Shown: piece by piece, positions 34,480 to 43,939 of the stretch
How the letters are laid out: every line of letters begins with the position of its first letter
Position numbering within the stretch: the stretch's first letter is position 1
Assembly (NCBI RefSeq): GCF_005925345.1
Contig: NZ_SSHJ01000008.1
Span: forward strand, 62,001-126,000
From: Pedobacter ureilyticus
GTDB lineage: Bacteria; Bacteroidota; Bacteroidia; Sphingobacteriales; Sphingobacteriaceae
Length of the DNA: 64,000 nt
Direction of reading: 5' to 3'
Translations under genes and position numbers: made by a program
The notes under the pieces: model-generated
The model's input: only the letters and a program-made list of their open reading frames with translations
Told to the model about the DNA's origin: nothing
Databases searched by the model: none

Positions 34480-35874
34480 CTATTTCAAAGTTATAGGTCC
34501 GTAAAAATAATTAGTTGATGCTCCGCTTACAGAAAAGCCGGCAAATGTTTTATACAGCGGATTGGTTGGCGTAATACCTGTTGGCAGCCAAGAAGCTATA
34601 AAAGTTCTATTTGTTAAGTATGGCAACATATAAGTTTCAAATGCCGGTAACGTGGCCGTACTTTGTCCGTTAGAATATGTTGTTCCTGTACCTTCTGGTA
34701 TTGCTTTAGAAAACACCACTTCGCCGGTTGTGGCATTTACAGTATAATTAAAGTTATAATCTGCATTAAACACACTCGTTCCATTAACATATTCAATTCT
34801 AAAAGTCATTGTAGACGCACTCGTAAATATAAATTGGAAGTTTTGCAAAACTCTTGGGGCTACTATCAAAGCTTTGTAATTATTAAACAAAGTATTGAAA
34901 GCTGCAGAAGCGCCATAAGTTGTATAATGTGCCGCAGTCGGATTGTACACAAGTGTTGCTATCTTATTATTTTTCAACATGATTGGAAAACTCTGCGTTA
35001 CATCTGAAGGATCGGTAGCACCATAATTTGCTTTTAGCACTCTTTGCACTTCATTTTGCAAGGCTTTAAAATCTATACCATAATAATCTTTATAGTAGCC
35101 ATATACCAATTTCTCTTTTTCTCTCAGTTTAGCTGCGGCCTCGACGTTTGTAGTGGCTAAGTAATTTTCGAAGTAAACTTGTCCTTCTACCAAAAGGTGG
35201 GCTACCATTTCGGCGAAATCTTCTCCAAAAGAACTTCTCGAATACTGAGAAATAAACCCTAGTTCTTTAGCTACTGCTGCTGTATTGGCCGCTCCAGTCC
35301 AATCTGCCGTGTAATCTGCTTTAGATACTTGTTCAAAAGCTGGCGGGATAACGATGTTTTGATTTACAATATGGGTGAACTCATGATGAATGGTTCTCAC
35401 TTTCCTTTTCACATCATTTGCGCTGGTAAAGTTTAAACTATTTAACTCATAAAGCACAACAGTCCTACCTGCGTCAGCAGTTCCTAAAGTAATAGAACCA
35501 TTAGTGTTGTAAGATGGAGACCCGTACAAAACAAATTGCTTTGGTGTATATTTCTTAATAAAATCTCTGCCAGCAATGGTGCTGTAAGGCTCTAAAAATG
35601 TAGTAAGCACAGCCCTCATCATAGGCTCTACCTTATCTAGCGATACTGGAGACAAATCCCTATTTACATCTGCTAAATTTCTTTCGAAACGATACACAGT
35701 AGAAATGTTGTACGGTGTTTCAAGGTTTGTGGTTAACCAAGTATCAATAGTATTAGGCACATAAGTGTCTGTATTGAATTTGGTTAAATCAACATTTAAA
35801 TTGTCTTTCTTTTTGCAAGCGGCAATAGTAAGAAACGCTAACAAAAAAGTGAATTTATAAGCTATCTTTTTCAT
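34480..35874 (-). CDS. Substrate-import-associated zinc metallohydrolase lipoprotein
   Basis: This 464-residue lipoprotein has the signal KIAYKFTFLLAFLTIAAC. A zinc site HEFTH is at about residues 167-171, giving HExxH. The family (TIGR04549) sits next to SusC/SusD pairs in Bacteroidota and is thought to cleave a peptide-like substrate on the surface. The ATG at 35874 is chosen because the frame's first codon (35880) is TTG and the ATG gives a clean signal. The SusD stop is eight bases upstream. Confidence 0.85.
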   Translation of the reverse strand: MKKIAYKFTFLLAFLTIAACKKKDNLNVDLTKFNTDTYVPNTIDTWLTTNLETPYNISTVYRFERNLADVNRDLSPVSLDKVEPMMRAVLTTFLEPYSTIAGRDFIKKYTPKQFVLYGSPSYNTNGSITLGTADAGRTVVLYELNSLNFTSANDVKRKVRTIHHEFTHIVNQNIVIPPAFEQVSKADYTADWTGAANTAAVAKELGFISQYSRSSFGEDFAEMVAHLLVEGQVYFENYLATTNVEAAAKLREKEKLVYGYYKDYYGIDFKALQNEVQRVLKANYGATDPSDVTQSFPIMLKNNKIATLVYNPTAAHYTTYGASAAFNTLFNNYKALIVAPRVLQNFQFIFTSASTMTFRIEYVNGTSVFNADYNFNYTVNATTGEVVFSKAIPEGTGTTYSNGQSTATLPAFETYMLPYLTNRTFIASWLPTGITPTNPLYKTFAGFSVSGASTNYFYGPITLK

Positions 35875-35882
35875 AATCAAAA

Positions 35883-37361
35883 TTATCTAGGATTTAAAGC
35901 TACACCAGCAATTTGGGCCTCTCTCGGTATCTGAAACATTCTTCTGTTATCCGTTGGCGAAAGTGTTTCGAACGTTTCGGTACCATCTACCGCCAAATGA
36001 TTGTGTACAACTGGCAAGTGGTGTCTAACAATATCCATCCAACGCATGCCTTCGCTCATCCAACCAATTTGTTTGAATTGCAATACTGTTTTCAACAGCG
36101 CTTCTTTATCATCGGTAACATTGAAAAATGTCTTCGCTTTTGCAACGGTAACGGCATGTGTAGTTGCATTATAGTTTGATATACGTTGCGATGCAAAAGT
36201 ATTCAAGTCGGCTATAGCCGAGTTATAATCTTCTTTTTGGATATAAGCCTCTGCTCTGTTTATTAAACCTTCTTCGGCTAAAATCAATGGCTGCATAATG
36301 TAAGGAAAGCCAATGCCTGCAGTTACATTAGTATAATGAAAATACTCATTTAATGTATAAGTGGTATAGTTGTTATCAGACCACCTTAAGCCTTTATTGA
36401 CAAACCTAGCTCCTGTTACGGTTAAACCATTATAAATGTTTGAGAAAATGGTTGTGCCAAAACCATAACGAGTGGTACCACCTACGCTACTTCTCTGATA
36501 AGTAGAATAAGTTTCGCCCAACAAAATATTATAGTTTTTATCAGCTTTGGTAATTTCAGCTCTAAATTCTGCAGAAGTATAGTTGGCTAGGGTAGTATTC
36601 CAAGGGCGCTGATTGTTTAAGTAAATACCGTTTGGCACTACTAGGTTGGCATTTGCGATAACCTTATCCCATTCGCCTTTAAATAAATAGAAACGAGAAG
36701 CAAATGCACTTGCCGCAGCAGGTGTAAAATGGTATTTCGGGACTTTCCACGTTCCACCAGCCAATAGCGGTAAACCTTCTTCTAAGTCTTTCTGAATTTG
36801 CTCATATACAGAAGCTACAGTACCTCTATTATATTGCGGTAACGTAGTAGTTTCTGGTTTTGTAACATAAGGTATTCCAGGCGCATCGTTGGTGGCACCG
36901 ATAGTGTATTCTTTAGCAAAAAAGGTAACTAACATAAAATGAGCGTAAGCCCTTGCTATTAATGCTTCTCCTTTATATGGATTTACTTCGGCCCCAAAAT
37001 TATTTTTTTCAATGGCGTCCAAAGCTTGGTTAGCGTTGTTAATTGCCTCGTAACAAGCATTCCAGTATTGTGTAGGTGTATTGTTCCCAGTATCTTCCAC
37101 ATCGGCCCATTTATATAATGTTGGAAATGGTTCAGCGACATGCCCTACACCAGCACCTTTATCTACTACATTATCAGAATAGGTCTCTGCCATAGCCAAA
37201 TAATTATATTTTGGATAAGCTGATACCAGTAGCTGAGCAACTTTATCGACGGTATTTATTTCGGCACGCATATCTGGACTTTGATCCAAATATTTTTTAC
37301 AAGAGCTTAATAATAAAAATGCTCCCATTAATGCAATGATATATCTATTATAAAATTTCAT
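35883..37361 (-). CDS. SusD/RagB nutrient-binding lipoprotein
   Basis: This is a 492-residue protein with a lipoprotein signal (IIALMGAFLLLSSCKK) and SusD features. These are NNANQALDAIEK, GEALIARAYAHFMLV (the TPR helix typical of SusD) and the ending RMFQIPREAQIAGVALNPR. It binds substrate at the cell surface and covers the SusC channel. The ATG at 37361 is preferred to a TTG two codons upstream. It follows SusC closely. Confidence 0.92.
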   Translation of the reverse strand: MKFYNRYIIALMGAFLLLSSCKKYLDQSPDMRAEINTVDKVAQLLVSAYPKYNYLAMAETYSDNVVDKGAGVGHVAEPFPTLYKWADVEDTGNNTPTQYWNACYEAINNANQALDAIEKNNFGAEVNPYKGEALIARAYAHFMLVTFFAKEYTIGATNDAPGIPYVTKPETTTLPQYNRGTVASVYEQIQKDLEEGLPLLAGGTWKVPKYHFTPAAASAFASRFYLFKGEWDKVIANANLVVPNGIYLNNQRPWNTTLANYTSAEFRAEITKADKNYNILLGETYSTYQRSSVGGTTRYGFGTTIFSNIYNGLTVTGARFVNKGLRWSDNNYTTYTLNEYFHYTNVTAGIGFPYIMQPLILAEEGLINRAEAYIQKEDYNSAIADLNTFASQRISNYNATTHAVTVAKAKTFFNVTDDKEALLKTVLQFKQIGWMSEGMRWMDIVRHHLPVVHNHLAVDGTETFETLSPTDNRRMFQIPREAQIAGVALNPR

Positions 37362-37372
37362 ATTCAAATAAT

Positions 37373-40300
37373 TTAAAATCCAACTTTTAATGAAAGTGTA
37401 TATTGTCTTGGAATAGGCATGGCGACACCGCCATTATTAAAGAACTCTGGGTCGGCGCCGTTTAGTTTTTTATCAGAATATAATAGTGCAACATTATTAC
37501 CCACTATAGAGATTTGCGCATTAGACAAACCAACTCGAGAAGTTAATGCTGTTGGTAGTGCATACGCTAAACTAATGTTTTTAAGCCTTACAAAATCCCC
37601 TTTGGCAACTCTTTCTGTAGAATAGTTGTATGAATTGTAAGGGTATTGAGCATCTACCACTGTACCATTAGGGCGCACTACTCGAGAAGCTGCTGTGTAT
37701 CTATCTAAAATTGACGGAATATTTGTAAAAGCCTCATCACCTGGTTTAATCCATCTGTTTAGTACATCTCTAGACATAGATGTCATATCGTCGTAAGTAG
37801 CGCTTACCGTTGGTTGCAACCTTACGAAATTACCCATAGAGAAGGTAAATAAAGCAGACAGTGTGAAATTTTTATAAGAGAATTGGTTCCAAAAACCACC
37901 TGTGAAAGTTGGATCTGTTGGACCATGATAGGTTAGGTTCTCAACATTGGTGTCTTGGAGTCTCACTTGTGTTTCGTTTCGAGTTCCATCTACTCCAATA
38001 AATGTTGGATAACCGTACTGTGGGTTTAACCCATCAAACTGAATAGAAAACAAACCTCTTTGTGAATACCCTTCTTTAGCTGCTCCTTCCGCTCTAACTA
38101 AAGTCCAAATATTTTGATCAACATCTAATCTAGTTACCTCGTTTTTATTTACACCGAAGTTAAACTGAGTCCTCCATCTAAAACCATCCGCACTTTTAAT
38201 TGGATTTCCGGCAACTGTCAACTCATAACCATGTGCTTTCATCTCTCCATAATTGGCAAACTTAACGAATTGTCCACCAATGCCTGACGTTCTGATTGCA
38301 CCAATTAAATCGAAAATATTTCTTTTGTAATAATCAAAAGTTACATTTACCTTATTAGAAAAAAAGCTAAGATCCGTTCCAATATTTAACTCATATAATT
38401 TTTCCCAAGTCAATTCAGAGTTTTCTAGGCTACTGGTATAAATTTGCGATTCCTTTTCATTTTCGTAAGGCCTATAAGTTACCCTATTAAAGAAAACAGC
38501 AGACGAGTTGTTCGCAGCACCTAAACTAGCTACTAAGCCGTAAGTGCCTCTTAACCTAGCACCAGACAAATATGGTTTAACATTCTCGAAGAACTTCTCT
38601 TGATCTAAATCCCATGCACCTGACACGTTCCAAGTTGGCAACCAGCGGGCCACTCTTGACTTGCCCATTAAATTAGAACCGTCATTTCTTACGGTTGCAT
38701 TGACACTATACCTTTCTTTGTACGAGTATGCTACTCTACCCATCATAGCCAAAAATCTATCGTAGCCTAAACCCATACCGAAGTATGGATCACCACCTTC
38801 AATTGCTTTTTTGAAATATCTATAGTTTGGATTAACCAAACCACCGTTGTTGTATTGATAACCAATACCATCAAAATCTGTATTTTGACGATCGGTATAA
38901 CGCATTTCGTAAGATGCAAAAACGTTTAACCTGTGATCTTCGCCAAATTTAGAATCGAACTCCAAGTTATTTCTTAAATAATAATTTAGAATGTTATTAT
39001 TGGTAGTGTTGAAGAAACCGCCTTCTGGCAAAACGACTACTGCCGGATCGTTAGGAAAATCTGGATCTGGGTATAACAAATTGTTATTGCTATTAACCCC
39101 TGGATTTTGGTTTGCCCTAAAAGCATTAGCCATGTTAGCATCATCTAGAATATAGTGTTGTCTTTCTGAACGTGCATATCTATAAGCCCCATCAAATGAA
39201 TAGGTTAGCTTTGGTAAAATCTTATACTTCACACCACCTTGCACTTTTATATCGAGCATGTTTAAGGTTAGATAATTATTATCTAACTCACTCATGATAT
39301 TAAACGGCGCATAGCTACGCGTAAAAAACTCTAAACTTCCATCTTCATTATATGGCGTTAGTACACGACTTGTGTTTAGTGCATAAGAGTATGGATTGAT
39401 ATCAAAGTCTCTGGAATATTTACCATACACCGGATCTGACTGACGCGTTAATGTCCCCGGCGATCGCTGATCTCTAATTGATCCATTTACTAACAATTCT
39501 GCACTTAATTTATCATTTACTTTAAAATTGGTTCTTAAGTTTGCTGTAAAACGCTTTACGTTATCGCCTAACGTTTGGCCACTATCGTGCGTATAACTGG
39601 TAGAAAAATAGTTTTGCACTTTTGCAGTGCCGCTACTCACGCTTAATGAATGTTCTTGTAGCAAAGAATTTTTAAACAAAATATCGAACCAGTCTGTGTT
39701 CGCATTTGCGTAACGTGTTAAAAAATTTAACCTGCTCTCTAAGTTATTTTTAAGTGCAAAAGAATCTGTAGCCGGATCGTAGTCGTACATCTGGTTGTAC
39801 ATTTTATTAAATACACCTCCATTAGACGAGTTGGCCAACGAACTATGAGAATAATAACCTTTATTCTCCATCTCTAACAACACCGACATCTGCTCGCCAG
39901 AATTCATGATGTCAAAACTATCGTAAGTTGGCTTTAAATATGTAGTTAAGGTACTCGAGTAGTTGATATTAGCTTTACCTTCGGTATTTCTACCTTTTTT
40001 AGTTGTTACTACAATTACACCATTCATTGCTCTTGCACCATACATTGCCGTTGCAGCGGCGTCTTTAAGAATGGTAAAAGATTCAATGTCGTCTGGATTT
40101 AAGCCCGCTACCGATGAGCCAATTAACGTGCTGGCATCTCCTGTTGATAATGCTTCGTTAGAAATGTTTACCACATCTTCCAAAATGATTCCATCTACAA
40201 CCCATAGTGGTTTATTGTCGCCCGAAAGTGAAGTTGCCCCACGAACACGGATTTTAGGCGCCGCACCAAAGGTACCAGATACGTTTTGTACAGATACACC

Positions 40301-41077
40301 AGCAGCTTGTCCTTCTAACATTCTAGAAATGTCTGGAACTCCACTTCTTTCTGAGTCTTTAGCGCTAATTTTTGTAGTAGAGCCAGTAAACAATTTTCTG
40401 TCCAAATTTTGATAACCCGTAGAAACGATATTTACCTCTTGTAGTTGAGCCGCATCTTCCTCTATAGAAACATCTATTTTTGATCTGCCGCTAACAGAAA
40501 CTTCGTGGGTTTTATACCCAATGTAGCGAAACACCAATACTGCATCTTCAGGTGCTGTAATTTGATACTCCCCTTTGTCATTGGTAATTACCGTATTATT
40601 GGTACCCTTAATGGTAACGCTAACCCCGGGCATAGGTAAACCATCTGCCTTGCCCTTAACCACTCCAGTTATCTTTATTGCAGCAAAATAATCCGCTACT
40701 TTATCAATAAATGAACGCTCTTTAGGTTTAATAAGAATGGTTTTGTCTTCGATGGTATACGTTAGGTCTTTTCCTGATAATATCCTTTCCATTACACTTT
40801 CTACTGGAGCATTATTAAATCCAGCATTTACGAGCGTATTACTTTTTATCTTACTGGTAGACAATAACACGTCATACCCTGCTTGCTTTTTAAGTTCCTT
40901 AATGATCTTTTCTAAGGTAACTCGTTTTTCTTTTACGGTGATTGATTGACCAAACGAAGCAGCGCTGACTTGTACGAAAGAGACAAGCAACATCATTGTT
41001 ACTAACTTCATCATAATTAATAATTTTGGTACGTAACGAGGGCGATTACATAGAATTTTGGTATAATTTCTATACAT
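37373..41077 (-). CDS. SusC/RagA TonB-dependent transporter with STN domain
   Basis: This is an outer-membrane transporter of about 1234 residues. Starting at 41077 (MYRNYTKIL) it has a signal region (KLVTMMLLVSFVQVSA). A STN domain (VTLEKIIKELKKQAGYDVLL) talks to FecR. Next come a carboxypeptidase-D-like domain (GVVKGKADGLPMPGVSVTIKG), the plug (SGVPDISRMLEGQAAGVSV) and a barrel ending in YTLSLKVGF. A longer frame begins at TTG-type codons upstream but the ATG matches family usage. The STN domain plus the adjacent FecR and sigma genes indicates substrate-induced expression. The substrate is unknown. Confidence 0.92.
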   Translation of the reverse strand: MYRNYTKILCNRPRYVPKLLIMMKLVTMMLLVSFVQVSAASFGQSITVKEKRVTLEKIIKELKKQAGYDVLLSTSKIKSNTLVNAGFNNAPVESVMERILSGKDLTYTIEDKTILIKPKERSFIDKVADYFAAIKITGVVKGKADGLPMPGVSVTIKGTNNTVITNDKGEYQITAPEDAVLVFRYIGYKTHEVSVSGRSKIDVSIEEDAAQLQEVNIVSTGYQNLDRKLFTGSTTKISAKDSERSGVPDISRMLEGQAAGVSVQNVSGTFGAAPKIRVRGATSLSGDNKPLWVVDGIILEDVVNISNEALSTGDASTLIGSSVAGLNPDDIESFTILKDAAATAMYGARAMNGVIVVTTKKGRNTEGKANINYSSTLTTYLKPTYDSFDIMNSGEQMSVLLEMENKGYYSHSSLANSSNGGVFNKMYNQMYDYDPATDSFALKNNLESRLNFLTRYANANTDWFDILFKNSLLQEHSLSVSSGTAKVQNYFSTSYTHDSGQTLGDNVKRFTANLRTNFKVNDKLSAELLVNGSIRDQRSPGTLTRQSDPVYGKYSRDFDINPYSYALNTSRVLTPYNEDGSLEFFTRSYAPFNIMSELDNNYLTLNMLDIKVQGGVKYKILPKLTYSFDGAYRYARSERQHYILDDANMANAFRANQNPGVNSNNNLLYPDPDFPNDPAVVVLPEGGFFNTTNNNILNYYLRNNLEFDSKFGEDHRLNVFASYEMRYTDRQNTDFDGIGYQYNNGGLVNPNYRYFKKAIEGGDPYFGMGLGYDRFLAMMGRVAYSYKERYSVNATVRNDGSNLMGKSRVARWLPTWNVSGAWDLDQEKFFENVKPYLSGARLRGTYGLVASLGAANNSSAVFFNRVTYRPYENEKESQIYTSSLENSELTWEKLYELNIGTDLSFFSNKVNVTFDYYKRNIFDLIGAIRTSGIGGQFVKFANYGEMKAHGYELTVAGNPIKSADGFRWRTQFNFGVNKNEVTRLDVDQNIWTLVRAEGAAKEGYSQRGLFSIQFDGLNPQYGYPTFIGVDGTRNETQVRLQDTNVENLTYHGPTDPTFTGGFWNQFSYKNFTLSALFTFSMGNFVRLQPTVSATYDDMTSMSRDVLNRWIKPGDEAFTNIPSILDRYTAASRVVRPNGTVVDAQYPYNSYNYSTERVAKGDFVRLKNISLAYALPTALTSRVGLSNAQISIVGNNVALLYSDKKLNGADPEFFNNGGVAMPIPRQYTLSLKVGF

Positions 41078-41094
41078 TTGATAGTCTGTTTTTT

Positions 41095-41133
41095 GCGAAA
41101 TACTTATTTGACTAAATACTTTAAGTATTTCGC
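41095..41133 (-). promoter_or_regulatory. Competing hairpins in the susC leader
   Basis: AAGTATTTCGC (41123-41133) pairs either with GCGAAATACTT (41095-41105, 11 bp) or with the nearer AAATACTT (41114-41121, eight bp, one-base loop). Both partners carry the same AAATACTT word, so the two structures exclude each other. The site is 18-56 bases upstream of the chosen susC start codon. Confidence 0.5.
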
Positions 41134-41168
41134 GATGATTCAAGATAAAATTGATTTACAATCGATTT

Positions 41169-41182
41169 CCCAATATATTGGG
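41169..41182. promoter_or_regulatory. CCCAATATATTGGG palindrome upstream of susC
   Basis: This is a perfect 14-bp palindrome in the 280-base gap between fecR and susC, about 100 bases upstream of the susC start. It could be an operator. The remaining gap contains the fecR terminator (41205-41229) and the susC leader hairpins. Confidence 0.35.
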
Positions 41183-41204
41183 CCGAGTTAAAACAGATAA
41201 ATGG

Positions 41205-41229
41205 AAAGGGGTGTTACGAGCACTCCTTT
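41205..41229 (-). terminator. Hairpin after the fecR gene
   Basis: AAAGGGGTG (41205-41213) and CACTCCTTT (41221-41229) pair with one mismatch, loop seven bases. It lies about 130 bases after the fecR stop. It could uncouple fecR from susC transcription. Confidence 0.45.
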
Positions 41230-41357
41230 TCTGTTTTTTGATGGTCTTTACGGAGTGCTTTGTCTAAATTTCTTCATGTTAGTTAGGTTTGGGGTTAGTT
41301 GATCATTTATTTTCTTTCTGCTAAAAGTTGGTTAGACTTTTAGTTTTTTTATTTTCT

Positions 41358-42560
41358 TTAGTAAACTGTAATCTTATCTTTATCTATTTCAAATTTTACT
41401 TCTCCAGTTTGTTCAAACTTTCGCAAAACTTGAGATACTTTCTCGAATCTGCTAATACTGCCGTAATAAGTTACCTCTTTAGCACTAGGGTTTGCATATT
41501 CTATTTTAACATTGTACCATCTAGCAATTTTTTTCATAATGCTTTCTTGTTTTTCGTTGTTAAACATAAAATATCCATTTTTCCAATCAATGGATTCGGC
41601 AGCATCAACCTTAAGTATGGAGATTTCATTATTAGACAATACAGCTTGTTCATCTGGAACCAAAACTTTGGCCGGCAAACCGTCAGCAGTAACACGGACA
41701 TTTCCCTCCAGCAATGTTGTTTTAACAGTTGGCTCATCTAAATAAGAATTGATATTAAAACTGGTGCCTAAAACTTCGACCTCCTGTCTAGCAGTTTTTA
41801 CTACGAAAGGGTGTAGTTTATCTTTTGCAACCTCAAAATATGCTTCTCCCTTAAGTTCAACTATTCGCTTTTTTCCATTAGAAAAGGCTATGGGATAAGT
41901 TAATGACGAAGCTGCATTTAACCATACAGAAGAGCCATCGGGCAATTTCACTTGCCACATACCACCTTTAGGGGTTTCTATGGTATTGAACGCACCACGC
42001 AGCGAACTTTCGGAACCTGCGGCTTCCTTCGCCACGGTATAAATCAGTTGCCCATCGGAAGTTTTTGTAATAGACAACCCGGCCTCTTTTGCAATAGCGC
42101 CATTGTTGATATCAGTTAAAGATATTTTACGGCCGTCAGCCAACACCAATACTGCCTTGTTACTACCAGGCAAAGCATCTGATAGATACTGTATCTCCTT
42201 TTTCTCTCCTATAACGCCTATTTTATACAAAAATGCGAAAGAACCAATCACTATAAAGATCGCGGCAGCTGCAGACCATCTGAAAATTTGGCCAAATACA
42301 CTTTTAGCTTTCTTATTTGATATATCTTTAGATGTGGCCGATATACGTTTTTGAAACTTTGACACCACTTTATCATGATCTAGTGCTTCAAACAAAGCAG
42401 ATTTTCCAGACAAATGCCAAACCTTCTCTATCTCCTTAAAGAAAGCCTCGTTTTCTACCGATTGTCCTCTAAAATAATCTACCTGCGATTTGAAATCTTC
42501 ATCATCAGGATTGTTCAAATATCTAGCAATCAGTTCCAGTATCTCTGGTTGGTCTGTCAT
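41358..42560 (-). CDS. FecR-family anti-sigma factor
   Basis: This is a 400-residue protein. A cytoplasmic N-terminal region (about 1-88) precedes one membrane helix (IFRWSAAAAIFIVIGSFAFLYKI). The periplasmic FecR domain follows, with TPKGGMWQVKLPDGSSVWLNAASSL and FEVAKDKLHPFVVKT. The C-terminal DUF4974 region ends FEIDKDKITVY. In such systems the STN domain of SusC signals through FecR to release the ECF sigma. It lies 70 bases downstream of the sigma gene. Confidence 0.92.
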   Translation of the reverse strand: MTDQPEILELIARYLNNPDDEDFKSQVDYFRGQSVENEAFFKEIEKVWHLSGKSALFEALDHDKVVSKFQKRISATSKDISNKKAKSVFGQIFRWSAAAAIFIVIGSFAFLYKIGVIGEKKEIQYLSDALPGSNKAVLVLADGRKISLTDINNGAIAKEAGLSITKTSDGQLIYTVAKEAAGSESSLRGAFNTIETPKGGMWQVKLPDGSSVWLNAASSLTYPIAFSNGKKRIVELKGEAYFEVAKDKLHPFVVKTARQEVEVLGTSFNINSYLDEPTVKTTLLEGNVRVTADGLPAKVLVPDEQAVLSNNEISILKVDAAESIDWKNGYFMFNNEKQESIMKKIARWYNVKIEYANPSAKEVTYYGSISRFEKVSQVLRKFEQTGEVKFEIDKDKITVY

Positions 42561-42630
42561 CTCGTTTGTTTAGTTATATCCCTAAGACAAACATGGTTTA
42601 AAAAACCCCTAGTTATTTTTAGTTTTTTTT

Positions 42631-43227
42631 TTAAAAAAGAAATAAAAGCCTTAAAATATTCAAATCGGAAGACCTTGAATTTCCCTTTTTATCGCTCAAC
42701 ATAGCCTCCCTAAGTATTTTCAGAGCATTTGCAATGTGATTCTCTACGGTACGTTCAGAAATATCGAGCTTGAGTGCAATTTCTCTGTATTTCATCCTGT
42801 CAAATCTATTTAACTTAAAGATTTCGCGACATTTGGGTGGCAGTTTATCAATTTCACCATATAAGAGCACTATCAATTCATTTCTTTCATCCAATTCTTC
42901 CGCCTCGGTGTCGGTAAACTCTTTAACAATCTTTTGATGATGATGCTCTAAGTTTTTCTGTCTGTTAACGTGATTAATGGAAAGATTTATCACAGATCGA
43001 TACAGATAGGATTTGATCGATTGGATTTGATCAAGATCTTCTGATCGTTCCCACAGTTTCACAAACACATCTTGAACGATCTCTTCTGCTGCCTGATTAT
43101 CCTTAACGTATTTATTGCTTTCGATGAGCAGCTTTTTAAAAAATTGAGCGTAGAAATTAGTAAAGGCCACAGTATGACCTTTATCCAGCATTTGCTTAAT
43201 ATTTTCTACTGTCTCTTTTCCCTGCAC
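42631..43227 (-). CDS. ECF RNA polymerase sigma factor
   Basis: This 198-residue sigma-70 factor belongs to the Bacteroidota ECF expansion. Region 2 carries AAEEIVQDVFVKLWE and SYLYRSVINLSINHVNRQ. Region 4 carries LPPKCREIFKLNRFDRMKYREIALKLDISERTVENHI. The start is GTG at 43227; an internal ATG 12 codons later is an alternative. It should drive the susC operon when FecR releases it. Confidence 0.9.
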   Translation of the reverse strand: MQGKETVENIKQMLDKGHTVAFTNFYAQFFKKLLIESNKYVKDNQAAEEIVQDVFVKLWERSEDLDQIQSIKSYLYRSVINLSINHVNRQKNLEHHHQKIVKEFTDTEAEELDERNELIVLLYGEIDKLPPKCREIFKLNRFDRMKYREIALKLDISERTVENHIANALKILREAMLSDKKGNSRSSDLNILRLLFLF

Positions 43228-43340
43228 CTTTTAGTGTTTCTTTTGCGTTGTTATATTCTAAGATAAGAATTATAGCAACTATACTACAGAAATTTTACAA
43301 AAATGTATGCGTAAGTTCTAGAGCGCTAGTTTTAAAAATG

Positions 43341-43889
43341 CTAATGCACGTAATATGGCGAAATCATTACATAAACGATAACTCCAGTTACCGCTACATA
43401 CAACCACATAGGAAAAGTAATTTTAGCAATTTTCTTGTGCCTATCGAAACGTTGTGAGAGTGCCTTTACATAGGTAATCAGTACAAACGGAATAATGATG
43501 ACAGATAGTAAGATATGTGTAATCAAGATGAAGTAATAAATATATTTGATGGCACCTTCTCCTCCAAATTTGGTAGAATCGGAAGTCATGTGGTAAGCAA
43601 CATACATTCCCAAAAATAACACAGATAGTAGAATGGCAAACTTCATTAGATTTTCGTGTAGATTGCGTTTACCATTTTTGATAGCCCAAACCGCTACTAC
43701 CAAAACAACAGCTGTTAAACCATTTATGGTGGCATAGATGGGAGGCAAAAAGCTTAAGGGCTGAACATCGTAACCTAATTTTCTGAGGTTAACCCCAAAC
43801 AAAATCGCTACGACTAGCGGAATAGCTATTGATAGTACCCAAATCCATTTATTGTATTTTTGTTCTATTGAATTTTTTACCTCGTTCAT
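43341..43889 (-). CDS. DUF420 membrane protein
   Basis: This 182-residue protein has five membrane helices and the DUF420 pattern: LPPIYATINGLTAVVLVVAV, HENLMKFAILLSVLFLGMYVAYH, ITHILLSVIIIPFVLITYVKAL. The histidines within the helices suggest heme or copper contact. DUF420 genes sit next to cytochrome oxidase genes (CtaM-like) and may help assembly. Here it is the last gene of the oxidase accessory group. Confidence 0.9.
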   Translation of the reverse strand: MNEVKNSIEQKYNKWIWVLSIAIPLVVAILFGVNLRKLGYDVQPLSFLPPIYATINGLTAVVLVVAVWAIKNGKRNLHENLMKFAILLSVLFLGMYVAYHMTSDSTKFGGEGAIKYIYYFILITHILLSVIIIPFVLITYVKALSQRFDRHKKIAKITFPMWLYVAVTGVIVYVMISPYYVH

Positions 43890-43939
43890 TTTTAATCGTT
43901 AACTTGATACCCAAAAATTTCTTCTGACTTCTGACTTTG

